Shown: positions 20,231 through 28,322 of the stretch, piece after piece
How positions within the stretch are numbered: position 1 is the stretch's first letter
Layout of the letters: every line of letters starts with the position of its first letter
From: Nocardioides albidus
GTDB lineage: Bacteria; Actinomycetota; Actinomycetes; Propionibacteriales; Nocardioidaceae
DNA length: 50,712 bases
Reading direction: 5' to 3'
NCBI RefSeq assembly: GCF_006335005.1
Contig: NZ_VDMP01000027.1
Span: 94,555-145,266 of the forward strand
Position numbers and translations under genes: made by a program
Notes under the pieces: model-generated
Told to the model about the DNA's origin: nothing
Databases searched by the model: none
The model's input: only the letters and a program-made list of their open reading frames with translations

Positions 20231-21403
20231 ATGCGCTCTGTCGACCTGCCCGACGCCCTCCCGGACGGCTCGCGCTTCCTCCACATCGGTCTGCCCAAGA
20301 CCGGAACCACCGCGCTCCAGGGGGCTCTCGACCGGGCCCGCCCCCGGCTCGAGGAGCTCGGCGCGCACAACGTCGGCAAGGGCCGCCACGAGATGCGCGT
20401 GGCGCAGCTGGCGGCCGGCGGTCTCGAGGACTACTGGACCTCGCACGCCGAGTGGGAGGCCCGCTGGCAGGAGCTGGCGACCGACTTCCGGACCTCGGCG
20501 GCGCGCTGCACCTTCTGGTCCAGCGAGTCGCTGTGCGTGGCGCAGGCGCCGCGCCTGCCCTATCTCGCCGAGCAGCTCGGGCAGAGCACCCGGATCGTGG
20601 TGACCCTGCGTCCGCTGGCCCCGCTGATGGTCTCGCAGTGGCAGCAGTGGCTCCGGCGCCGTGGCACGGAGTCCTTGGAGGAGTGGGCGGCCAACCAGTT
20701 CGCCGCCGTCACGGTCGGCGGCGACGTGACCGTCGACTACACCCGGTTCATGCCGGTGCTCCACCGCTTCAGCCTGCGCCGCATCATCGCCGAGTGGGGC
20801 GCGGTCTTCGGCGAGGAGAACATCCTCCTGGTCGTCCCGGACCCCGCCGACCGGCAGCGGACCCTGCGCGTCTTCGAGAATCTGATGGGCGTCCCCGAGG
20901 TCCTCGAGGCGGTTCCCGAGGGCAACGCCTCCCTGCCCTACCCCCAAGCGGAGATGCTGCGCCACTTCAACCGGGCCTGGACGGCGAACGGCGGCGACCA
21001 TCCCACGTGGATGGCCGCCATGAACGTCCTGGCCCGACAGCCCCTGCGCGACTACACCACCACCCTCCCCGCCCACCCGATCCGCGCGCCGCGCTGGGTG
21101 GCCGAGCGCGCCAACGAGTACGTCGCCGCGTGGAACACCGCGGTCGAGGAATCGGCTGTCACGGTGGTCGGCGATCTCGGCGACCTCCTCGTCGATCCCG
21201 CGGAGCACGCGGACGAGGTCGACGTGCCGGCCACCGTCGACGTCGAGAGCGCCGGCCGCCTGATGGACATCGCGTTCAGGGCTGCCCTGCGGCACACGGC
21301 CGGACAGGCGTCGACCGCCTCGCCCGACCTCGCCGGCCTCGGCGGCCGCGACCTGCTGGGTGAGCTGGGCCGCAGGGTCCGGCGCCGCGTGGTCCGCCGA
21401 TGA
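20231..21403 (+). CDS. Sulfotransferase-like protein 1
   Basis: This 390-aa protein carries the PAPS 5'-phosphosulfate loop motif PKTGTT (residues 22-27 in FLHIGLPKTGTTALQ). It also has a 3'-phosphate-binding pattern, SSESL (98-102) followed by TLRPLAPLMVSQWQQ with Arg127 and Ser135. It is therefore predicted to move sulfate from PAPS to a hydroxyl or amine in the cytoplasm; the substrate is unknown. Later VFGEENILLVVPD and RVFENLMGVPE resemble the C-terminal half of bacterial sulfotransferases. It begins 9 nt after the polymerase gene and overlaps the next gene by 4 nt (ATGA). It is the first of four paralogues and has the GLPKTGTT subtype of the loop. Some P-loop proteins of this fold are not sulfotransferases, so activity is a prediction. 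Confidence 0.75.
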   Translation: MRSVDLPDALPDGSRFLHIGLPKTGTTALQGALDRARPRLEELGAHNVGKGRHEMRVAQLAAGGLEDYWTSHAEWEARWQELATDFRTSAARCTFWSSESLCVAQAPRLPYLAEQLGQSTRIVVTLRPLAPLMVSQWQQWLRRRGTESLEEWAANQFAAVTVGGDVTVDYTRFMPVLHRFSLRRIIAEWGAVFGEENILLVVPDPADRQRTLRVFENLMGVPEVLEAVPEGNASLPYPQAEMLRHFNRAWTANGGDHPTWMAAMNVLARQPLRDYTTTLPAHPIRAPRWVAERANEYVAAWNTAVEESAVTVVGDLGDLLVDPAEHADEVDVPATVDVESAGRLMDIAFRAALRHTAGQASTASPDLAGLGGRDLLGELGRRVRRRVVRR

Positions 21404-22233
21404 TCCTGCAGGTCCACGACGCTCGTGCCGGGATGAACGCCTTCGCCGTCCCGACGTGGTGGGCGTCCCTCGAGGACGAGCGGGTCATCCGCGACGACGA
21501 CGAGCTCCCCGACGTCACCCTCGTCGAGCTGGCCGGGCCCTCCGCCGGGCGCACCCTGCTCGTGGTCGGCGCCGTGGCCGAGCTGCTCGCCGAGCCGACG
21601 CCCGAGGCGCTCGCATCCTGGGCTGAGGAGGTGCGGGCCCTGCACAGCGACGCGGCGCCCGTGCACCTCGCCGTCTCCTTGGACGAGGTGACCTCCCTCG
21701 AGCAACTGCTGACCCTCGCGAGTGGTCGGCGCTGGCCGCCGTTCGACGTCCGTGCCGCGGCGGCCCGGACCGACGCCGACCCGGTCCCGCAGCAGAGCGT
21801 CACCGGCGGGCAGGCGGCCGCCCGGGCGTACGCCGACGCGCTGGTCGCCCAGGTCGAGGTCCTGCTTCCTCCCAGCTGGCAGACCGCGGCCGACGGCGCA
21901 GCGGAGGCGACCGCCTGCATCAGCAGGGCACTCGACGCCGACCCCGACGTGAGCGCGGCCGACGCCCGCGTGCTGCGCGACGCCTGCCGGTCCACCCTGG
22001 CCGAGCTGGAGGCCGACGGGGTCACGATCAGCGGCCCGCGCGACGCGCTGCTGTGGCCGGTGCCGGCCGAACACGGACAGATCCCGATCGACGTCGCGGC
22101 GGATGCAGCGCTCGAGGTGATGCTCGGCCAGTTGGAGCGACCCGCGGACCTCGCGCCGGACCGGCCCGTCGTCGTACCCCTGGAGCAGTTGCCGGCACGC
22201 GCCCTCCTCGCCCGGCTCGGGGGACGCCGATGA
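21400..22233 (+). CDS. Unknown 277-aa protein between two sulfotransferase genes
   Basis: I recognise no family. The protein starts MILQVHDARAGMNAF, contains an acidic VPTWWASLEDERVIRDDDEL segment, an alternating hydrophobic region (RTLLVVGAVAELLAEP, PVHLAVSLDEVTSLEQLL) and an Ala-rich helical second half. No signal peptide, membrane segment, Cys cluster or nucleotide motif is seen. It has ATGA overlaps with the genes on both sides, so it is translated in step with two sulfotransferases and probably works with them. It could be an accessory or acceptor-recognition subunit, or a degenerate enzyme. Base composition matches its neighbours. Confidence 0.7.
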   Translation: MILQVHDARAGMNAFAVPTWWASLEDERVIRDDDELPDVTLVELAGPSAGRTLLVVGAVAELLAEPTPEALASWAEEVRALHSDAAPVHLAVSLDEVTSLEQLLTLASGRRWPPFDVRAAAARTDADPVPQQSVTGGQAAARAYADALVAQVEVLLPPSWQTAADGAAEATACISRALDADPDVSAADARVLRDACRSTLAELEADGVTISGPRDALLWPVPAEHGQIPIDVAADAALEVMLGQLERPADLAPDRPVVVPLEQLPARALLARLGGRR

Positions 22234-23459
22234 CCGGCACGCCAGCCCTTCCCGCGGGGACCACGCTCGTCCACATCGGCCCTTACAAGACCGGCACGAC
22301 GGCGATGCAGGGGGCGCTGTGGGAGGCCCGCCCCGCCCTCGCCGAGTACGGCATCGTCTACCCCGGCGATGCGGCGCACGAGATCGACGCCTCGATGGCG
22401 GTCGCGCTCGGATACGTCTACGCCGGCAAGAGCCTGGACGTCTACCGGCAGCGCTGGTTCGACCTCGTCGCCGAGATGCGGGCCGCCCGACCGCGGATCG
22501 GCGTCCTGAGCAGCGAGGTCTACTGCGAGGCGACCGACGACGGTGCACGCGCCGTGCTCGACGCACTCGGGCCGCAGACGCATGTGGTCATCACGGTGCG
22601 CCCGATCGTCCGTCTCCTGGGCTCGCAGTGGCAGCAGTACACGCAGAACATCCCCGTGCCGCCGTACGACGAGTGGCTCCGGGTGATCCTCGGCCAGGAC
22701 AGCGAGGGCGGCGAGCCCGAGAGCGGGACGATCACCCCGTCGTTCTGGCGACGTCACCGGCACGACCGGCTCGTGGAGCGCTGGGTCGGGCTCGCGGGTG
22801 CCGACCGGGTGAGCGTGGTCGTGGTCGACGACCGTGACCACCGCGGGCTCCCCGCGGCCTTCGAAGGCTTGCTCGGCCTTCCCGACGGCCTGCTGCGCCC
22901 TCCGGCGGACAAGACCAACCGGTCGCTGACCTACCCGGAGGCGCTGGTCATGCAGGAGCTCGTCGGACGCACGTCCGCCGCGCCCTGGTCGAGCGCCGAC
23001 CACGCCCGCTTCGTGCGGTTCGGCGCGGCGCGCGGACTGCAGGCGGCGCCCCCGGACCCGAGAGCCGAGCGCCTGCTGACCCCCGCCTGGGCGGTCGACC
23101 GCGCCCTCGAGATCGGGGCCGGCATGGCCGAGCGGATCGGCGCCTCGGGCGCTCGTGTGATCGGCGACCTGGCCCTGCTCTCCGACCGGGCCCTCGCGCC
23201 CGCCGAGGGCGAGAACGCTCCCGTCGGCGCGATCGATCCCGGCGCCGCCGCGGCCCTCGCCGTGGGAATCATCAGCAAGCTCACCGGCGTCCACCCCCGG
23301 CCGGAGCACCGCGATCTCGCGGGTCCGGTGGAACGGGCCGCGTGGTCCCGGCACCGCGCGGTCGCCGAGCTCTGGGAGGCCGACGCCGCCCGGGACGGCG
23401 CCCGCGGCGCCGCGGCACGGGAGATCGCCAGGCGCGCGCGTCGCCGCATCCGCGGTTAG
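22230..23459 (+). CDS. Sulfotransferase-like protein 2
   Basis: The 409-aa product begins MTGTPALPAGTTLVHIGPYK and has the phosphosulfate loop in the variant form GPYKTGTT (residues 17-24). SSEVYCE and TVRPIVRLLGSQWQQ give the 3'-phosphate site, with Arg and Ser spaced as in its paralogues. The C-terminus is basic (ARRARRRIRG). PAPS-dependent transfer of sulfate is predicted; the acceptor is not known. I chose the ATG at 22230 because it overlaps the previous stop (ATGA) and homology starts there; the open frame from 22053 is antisense-like noise within the previous gene. The IspD-SDR gene follows after 34 nt. Confidence 0.75.
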   Translation: MTGTPALPAGTTLVHIGPYKTGTTAMQGALWEARPALAEYGIVYPGDAAHEIDASMAVALGYVYAGKSLDVYRQRWFDLVAEMRAARPRIGVLSSEVYCEATDDGARAVLDALGPQTHVVITVRPIVRLLGSQWQQYTQNIPVPPYDEWLRVILGQDSEGGEPESGTITPSFWRRHRHDRLVERWVGLAGADRVSVVVVDDRDHRGLPAAFEGLLGLPDGLLRPPADKTNRSLTYPEALVMQELVGRTSAAPWSSADHARFVRFGAARGLQAAPPDPRAERLLTPAWAVDRALEIGAGMAERIGASGARVIGDLALLSDRALAPAEGENAPVGAIDPGAAAALAVGIISKLTGVHPRPEHRDLAGPVERAAWSRHRAVAELWEADAARDGARGAAAREIARRARRRIRG

Positions 23460-23493
23460 GGACGGCGTCGGCGGCCGTGGGACACTGCCGTCC

Positions 23494-24900
23494 ATGACGA
23501 GGAATGTCGCCGTCCTTCTCGCCGGTGGGGTCGGAAGCCGGGTCGGGCTCGACATCCCCAAGCAGCTGATCAAGGTCGCGGGCAAGACGCTGCTGGAGCA
23601 CACCCTGCTCGCCCTGCACGACCACCCCGACGTCCACGAGGTCGTCGTGATGATGACGCCTGGGCACACCGACGCGGTCCGTGACATCACCCGCAAGGGC
23701 GGCTATCCCAAGGTCACCGCGATCCTCGAGGGCGGCGAGACGCGCAACGACACCACGCAGCGCGCCATCGACCACCTGGCCGCCGGCGGCGACACCGCGC
23801 AGACCCGGATCCTGCTGCACGACGCCGTCCGTCCGCTGGTGACTCCGCGGATCATCGGGGAGTGCTTCACCGCTCTCGAGCGCTACCCGGCGGTCGATGT
23901 CGCGATCCCGTCGGCCGACACGATCATCGAGGTCGCTCCCGACGACACCATCAGCAGCATCCCGCCTCGCGCCTCGCTCCGGCGCGGCCAGACACCGCAG
24001 GCCTTCCGGCTCGACGTCCTCGCGAAGGCCTACGAGATCGCTGCCGGCGATCCCGACTTCACCGCGACCGACGACTGCAGTGTCGTGCTGAAGTACCTGC
24101 CCGACGAGCCGATCATCGTGGTCCACGGCGACGACCGGAACATGAAGGTCACCGAGCCGATCGACGTGTTCATCGCGGACAAGCTCTTCCAGCTCACCGG
24201 CATCGACCTGCCCCGCGCGCGGGACGAGGCCGGCTACCGGACCGCGCTCGACGGCAGGACGATGGTCGTCTTCGGCGGCAGCTACGGCATCGGCGCCGAC
24301 ATCGCCGACCTCGCTCGGTCGTACGGAGCGACCGTGCTCAGCTTCAGCCGCTCGACCACCGGCACCGACGTCGGCAGGCGCGCCGACATCGCCGCCGCCG
24401 CCCAGGAGGCGATCGCGAAGACCGGCTCCATCGACTTCGTCGTCAACACTGCCGGCGTACTGCCCCGTGGCGAGCTCCTCGAGACCACGGAGGAGACGAT
24501 CTACGCCGCGACCGACATCAACTACCTCGGTCCGATCTTCATCGCCCAGGAGTTCTACCCGCACCTCGCCGCGTCGCACGGCTCCCTGCTGCTGTTCACG
24601 TCGAGCTCCTACACCCGCGGTCGGGGCGGCTACAGCCTCTACTCCTCGGCCAAGGCGGCGACCGTCAACCTCACCCAGGCGCTCGCCGACGAGTGGGCGG
24701 ACGCCGGCGTGCGGGTCAACTGCATCAACCCCGAGCGGACCGCCACGCCGATGCGCACCAAGGCGTTCGGCGAGGAGGCGCCCGGCACGCTGCTCGACTC
24801 GCTGACCGTCGCGCGCACGTCGGTCGACGTGCTCATCTCCGAGCAGTCGGGCCACGTGTACGACGTCCGCCGGGACGACCCCTTCAGCCTCGGCGACTGA
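23494..24900 (+). CDS. IspD-like cytidylyltransferase fused to short-chain dehydrogenase (predicted CDP-ribitol synthase, Bcs1/Acs1 type)
   Basis: The protein has 468 aa. Residues about 1-235 are an IspD/TarI-type cytidylyltransferase: AVLLAGGVGSRVGLDIPKQL, LLHDAVRPLVTPR and the ATDDCSVV segment. Residues about 245-468 are a short-chain dehydrogenase: VVFGGSYGIGADIADLA, NTAGVL and the catalytic Ser with YSSAK in YSLYSSAKAA. Haemophilus Bcs1/Acs1 have this domain order and similar length. They reduce ribulose-5-phosphate to ribitol-5-phosphate and activate it with CTP to CDP-ribitol. The MEP-pathway IspD lacks the reductase, so that reading is disfavoured. The gene overlaps the converging sulfotransferase gene by 17 nt. 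It provides the likely donor for the TarL-like domain at 16637. Confidence 0.85.
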   Translation: MTRNVAVLLAGGVGSRVGLDIPKQLIKVAGKTLLEHTLLALHDHPDVHEVVVMMTPGHTDAVRDITRKGGYPKVTAILEGGETRNDTTQRAIDHLAAGGDTAQTRILLHDAVRPLVTPRIIGECFTALERYPAVDVAIPSADTIIEVAPDDTISSIPPRASLRRGQTPQAFRLDVLAKAYEIAAGDPDFTATDDCSVVLKYLPDEPIIVVHGDDRNMKVTEPIDVFIADKLFQLTGIDLPRARDEAGYRTALDGRTMVVFGGSYGIGADIADLARSYGATVLSFSRSTTGTDVGRRADIAAAAQEAIAKTGSIDFVVNTAGVLPRGELLETTEETIYAATDINYLGPIFIAQEFYPHLAASHGSLLLFTSSSYTRGRGGYSLYSSAKAATVNLTQALADEWADAGVRVNCINPERTATPMRTKAFGEEAPGTLLDSLTVARTSVDVLISEQSGHVYDVRRDDPFSLGD

Positions 24901-26014
24901 GCCGGCTGCGCAGCCCTCGGCCGGGCCGGGTCCCTGGCGCTCCCTCGGCGGGTCCCGGGGCCGACGCGAGGCGGTCGGCTGCGAGGGCCAGGCCGGCGGA
25001 GAACCACGCCGCCACGTCCGCGGGGACGTCCGCCGGCGGCGGCGGTGTCGCGGGGACCCCGGCCGTGGGCGCTGCCGAGAGCGAGGCGAGGTCGCCGTAC
25101 ACCTGTGGACCGAGATCGCGGATCCTGGCCGCCATCGCGGCCGCGACCTCGTTGGCGCGCAGGACCGCCCAGTCCGGCGTGGCGAGGGTGGCCTCGTCGG
25201 GCCTCGGCGCACGATCCTGGAGGTGCGGGCGGAGGTGGCGCAGGACCCGCGCGTAGTGCGCCGGTCCCAGGCCCAGCGCCGCGAAGTCGGCGTTGAACAG
25301 CCGCAGCAGCTCGGCCTCGCCGGCGGTCAGGGACCGGTTCTCCTGGGCGTCCTTGCCCGCCAGGGTGTCGGGGCGCAGGCCGAGCAGGTGCTCGAAGGTG
25401 TGTGGCAGGAAGGCGTGGTCGCGTGAGTCGAGGACGACGACCACGACCCGGTCGGCCCCGACACGGGCAGCCCACCGGCGGACCAGCTCGTCGTTTCCGT
25501 GGCGTCGCCAGAACTCCTGAGGCTCCGGCGCACTGGTGTCATCGGCGAGCATCATCGTCAGCCAGTCGTCGTAGCGGTGGATGCTTCCGCGCTGCAGGCT
25601 CTGCTGGTACTGCGACGACAGGATCCGGGCGAGCGGCCGCATCGTGATCGCGATCCACAGGTCGTCGGTCCCGACCTCGCCGACGATGCGCGCGATCTGC
25701 TCGTCGGTGGCGTCGGACAGGAGCTCGCTGCTGAAGATCCGCCGCTCCGTCGACGGGGCGACCAGATCCCCGACCACTCGTCGCCAGGTGCTCTCGGCCT
25801 TGACCGGGTCCCGTCCGGCGACCATCCGCTCGGTCACCCAGCGTGCGGCACGGGCGTCGTGCTGGCTGCGGGAGAGATAGCGGACGCCCTGCTCGGCCAG
25901 CTCGTCCCGGGCCTGGTGGAAGGCGCTCTGCAGCGCCGTGGTGCCGGTCTTGTGCGGGCCGATGTGCAGCAGGCGCGCGCCGGACGGCAGCGCGGCGGGC
26001 GAGGAGGCGCTCAT
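24884..26014 (-). CDS. Sulfotransferase-like protein 3
   Basis: The 376-aa product starts MSASSPAALPSGARLLHIG and has the loop variant GPHKTGTT, as in protein 2. FSSELLSDATDEQ and TMRPLARILSSQYQQ supply the 3'-phosphate-binding Ser and Arg. The middle has VVVLDSRDHAFLPHTFEHLL, closely parallel to the other paralogues. The C-terminus is Arg-rich (RPGRGLRSRLSRRG). Sulfate transfer from PAPS is predicted; the substrate is unknown. The start at 26014 lies 1 nt after the stop of the upstream paralogue, so the two form a minus-strand operon. The 3' end overlaps the IspD-SDR gene tail to tail. A longer frame upstream is not supported. Confidence 0.75.
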   Translation of the reverse strand: MSASSPAALPSGARLLHIGPHKTGTTALQSAFHQARDELAEQGVRYLSRSQHDARAARWVTERMVAGRDPVKAESTWRRVVGDLVAPSTERRIFSSELLSDATDEQIARIVGEVGTDDLWIAITMRPLARILSSQYQQSLQRGSIHRYDDWLTMMLADDTSAPEPQEFWRRHGNDELVRRWAARVGADRVVVVVLDSRDHAFLPHTFEHLLGLRPDTLAGKDAQENRSLTAGEAELLRLFNADFAALGLGPAHYARVLRHLRPHLQDRAPRPDEATLATPDWAVLRANEVAAAMAARIRDLGPQVYGDLASLSAAPTAGVPATPPPPADVPADVAAWFSAGLALAADRLASAPGPAEGAPGTRPGRGLRSRLSRRG

Positions 26015-26015
26015 C

Positions 26016-27209
26016 TCAGGATCTCCTCGCGGGGCCCTTGAGGCCGAGCCTTCGGGCCGCCTTCGCGGCGAGCGCGCGGGCCAGTCGGCTCGCGGGGACG
26101 TCCTGCACCCGGCTCGCCCGCTCCTCCGCCGCGGCGAGGTCGGCCTCGAGGCGCCGGACCCGCTCCTGCGCGGGCTCGTCGGCCTCCGCAACCGCCAGCT
26201 CGGCGACGGCCTGGGCGAACCAGCCGGCCATCTCGAGGCTGACGGCCTCGGGGCTACGGACGTCGACGGGGTGCCGGTCCGGATCGGAGATCAGGTTCGC
26301 GGGGTCGCCGACGACCACGGCACCGGAGGCCCGCAGCGCCGAGATCGACGCCTGAGCGGTCTCGTTGATCCGCTCGACCGCCCACCGGGGCAGCTGCAGC
26401 CTCTCCGCGCTGGCCCCGGGCGGCGGGGTGTCGCCCATCCGGCGCCCCGCCCGGCGCAGCACCCGGGTCCACCGCTCGTCCGAGCCGCGGTCGCCGTGCG
26501 CCAGGTTGAGGTGACGCAGCAACTCGATCTCGGCGTACGGCGGCGACGAGTTCGCCACGTCCTGCTGCTTCAGGACGCCCTCGATCCCGAGCAGGGCCTC
26601 AAACGTGCGGTGGTTGAACTGCCGGTCCTGGGGGTCGCCGCACACGAACACCATCCGGTCCTCGGAGAAGCTCCGGCCCCAGGTCGCGAGCAGGGTCTCC
26701 GGCGCGTACCTGCCCATGGCCGCGGCGAAGGGGTGGTCCGGATCCAGCACGTGCCCCAGCCACTCCTCCAGCGGCTCGGTGGCTCCGTGCCGGATCGCCT
26801 GCTGCCAGTGCGAGGGGAGGAGGGCGGCGACCGGGCGGAGTGTGACCACCACGGTGGCGTCGGCCCCGAGGGCCTCGGCGATGGCGTCGACCCGCTCGGG
26901 GGCGGCGCCGCTGAACGCCTCGCTGGACAGGACCGTGACCCGGGCGCGGGAATCGCGGAATTCCGCCGACAGGCGCCGCCACCGGCCCTCGAGCGCCTCG
27001 CGTCCCGCCGCGTCCGCGGGCACGGCCGTGCCGGCGGCGTACCGGGCCACGCGGAGCGGGTTCGGGCCCTTGCTGGCGTAGTGGACACCCTGCTGTGCCA
27101 GCTCCGCGCGCGCCGCGTGGAAGGACGCCTGCAGCGCGGTGGTGCCGGTTTTGGGCAGACCGATGTGCAGCAGCCGAGCGCCGGCGGGGAGGGCGGAGGG
27201 CGTCGACAT
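26016..27209 (-). CDS. Sulfotransferase-like protein 4
   Basis: The 397-aa product starts MSTPSALPAGARLLHIGLPK and has the GLPKTGTT loop, as in protein 1. LSSEAFSGAAPE and TLRPVAALLPSHWQQ form the predicted 3'-phosphate site. Its C-terminal 60 residues differ from the others, with a charged helical stretch (EPAQERVRRLEADLAAAEERA) likely to form a coiled coil, then a basic tail (RLGLKGPARRS) that could touch membrane lipids. Its ATG has TAGGCT 7 nt upstream, indicating a leaderless promoter for the minus-strand pair. It is divergent from the DUF2520-panC operon. Activity is predicted from the fold only. Confidence 0.75.
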   Translation of the reverse strand: MSTPSALPAGARLLHIGLPKTGTTALQASFHAARAELAQQGVHYASKGPNPLRVARYAAGTAVPADAAGREALEGRWRRLSAEFRDSRARVTVLSSEAFSGAAPERVDAIAEALGADATVVVTLRPVAALLPSHWQQAIRHGATEPLEEWLGHVLDPDHPFAAAMGRYAPETLLATWGRSFSEDRMVFVCGDPQDRQFNHRTFEALLGIEGVLKQQDVANSSPPYAEIELLRHLNLAHGDRGSDERWTRVLRRAGRRMGDTPPPGASAERLQLPRWAVERINETAQASISALRASGAVVVGDPANLISDPDRHPVDVRSPEAVSLEMAGWFAQAVAELAVAEADEPAQERVRRLEADLAAAEERASRVQDVPASRLARALAAKAARRLGLKGPARRS

Positions 27210-27216
27210 GGCTCCG

Positions 27217-27222
27217 AGCCTA
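27217..27222 (-). promoter_or_regulatory. -10 element TAGGCT for the minus-strand sulfotransferase pair
   Basis: Read on the minus strand, TAGGCT is followed by 7 nt and the ATG at 27209. No ribosome site is visible, consistent with a leaderless transcript. Confidence 0.5.
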
Positions 27223-27404
27223 GGAGACGGCCCGCTCCTGTGACGCAGGCCACCGGATCGGGCGGTTCCCGGGCTCGCGGTGCAGGCGTACCGTTGAGGC
27301 CGTTCCGGAGCCCCGGGACGACAACTGAGCACATCGTCCGGTACCCACCCCGGCTCCCGCCTCGCGGCAGGAGTGGTCGGAGGGACGGGAACGAAAGGTT
27401 CACG

Positions 27405-28322
27405 ATGTCCCACCTCCTCCGTGTGGGTGTGATCGGCGCTGGCCGCGTCGGCGCCGTCATCGCCGCGGGTCTCCGCGCGGCCGGCCACCCCGTCGTCGCC
27501 GCTGCCGGCGAGTCCGACGCGTCCCGGCGCCGTGCCGCCGACCTGCTTCCGGGAGTCCCGCTCCGCAAGCCCAGCGAGGTCGCTCGCGAGGCCGAGCTGC
27601 TGCTGCTCACGGTGCCCGACGACATGCTTCCCAACGTCGTCAAGGTGCTGGCCGACTCCGGTGCGCTGCGCGCCGGCCAGGTCGTCGCGCACACCTCCGG
27701 CCGCCACGGTCTCGCCGTGCTCGCTCCCGCCGCCGCGCTCGGCGCGCGGGTGATCGCGCTGCACCCGGCGATGACCTTCACCGGCACGGCGGTCGACCTC
27801 GAGCGCCTCGAGGGCTGCGTGTTCGGACTCACGGCCGGCTCGCAGGAGCGCGAGCTCGCCGAGTCCCTCGTCGCCGACCTCGGCGGCCGCCCCACCTGGG
27901 TGCCCGAGGAGATGCGCACGCTCTACCACGCCGGCCTCGCCCACGGCGCCAACCACCTCGTCACCCTGGTGAGCGAGGCGATGGGGCTGCTCAGCGCCGC
28001 CGGCGTCGACGACCCCGCGGGCACCCTGCGTCCCCTCCTCGACGCCGCCCTCGACAACGCGCTCGCCCACGGCGACGCGGCGCTCACCGGCCCGATCGTC
28101 CGCGGCGACGTCCGCACGGTCGCGGCCCACCTCAAGGACATCTCGACCAACGCGCCCGACACCCTGCCGTCGTACGTCGCCATGGCCTGGGCCACCCTCG
28201 ACCACGCCGTCACCGACGGTCGGCTGCTGCCGATCAGGGCGCGCGCGATCGCCACCGTGCTCAGCGCGTACGGCGAGCGCCGGGTCCTGCCCCATCTCGA
28301 CTCCACCGCCTTCGGCGCATGA
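27405..28322 (+). CDS. Rossmann-like/DUF2520 protein (putative NAD(P)-dependent dehydrogenase linked to pantothenate synthesis)
   Basis: The 305-aa product has an N-terminal dinucleotide-binding fold ([17 protein letters not shown], residues about 7-23) and a C-terminal helical DUF2520 domain. That domain includes [20 protein letters not shown] and [15 protein letters not shown], an arrangement like ketopantoate reductase and 6-phosphogluconate dehydrogenase relatives. The gene commonly precedes panC in actinobacteria, and here the ATGA overlap with panC makes them coupled. A ketopantoate reductase-like role is a reasonable inference but unproven. The ATG at 27405 has AAAGG 8-12 nt upstream. 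The much longer open frame from 25938 runs antisense through the sulfotransferase genes and is not real. Confidence 0.85.
   Translation: MSHLLRVGVIGAGRVGAVIAAGLRAAGHPVVAAAGESDASRRRAADLLPGVPLRKPSEVAREAELLLLTVPDDMLPNVVKVLADSGALRAGQVVAHTSGRHGLAVLAPAAALGARVIALHPAMTFTGTAVDLERLEGCVFGLTAGSQERELAESLVADLGGRPTWVPEEMRTLYHAGLAHGANHLVTLVSEAMGLLSAAGVDDPAGTLRPLLDAALDNALAHGDAALTGPIVRGDVRTVAAHLKDISTNAPDTLPSYVAMAWATLDHAVTDGRLLPIRARAIATVLSAYGERRVLPHLDSTAFGA

Noticed and set aside
16406..21295. A 1629-codon open frame on the minus strand across the polymerase and sulfotransferase genes
   Set aside because: It is antisense to well-supported genes, has low-complexity Gly/Arg/Val/Asp composition and no domain. Long antisense frames are expected in very GC-rich DNA.
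23494..24900. Reading this gene as ispD of the MEP isoprenoid pathway
   Set aside because: The SDR domain with YxxxK and the teichoic-acid context fit the CDP-ribitol type, and ispF is not adjacent.
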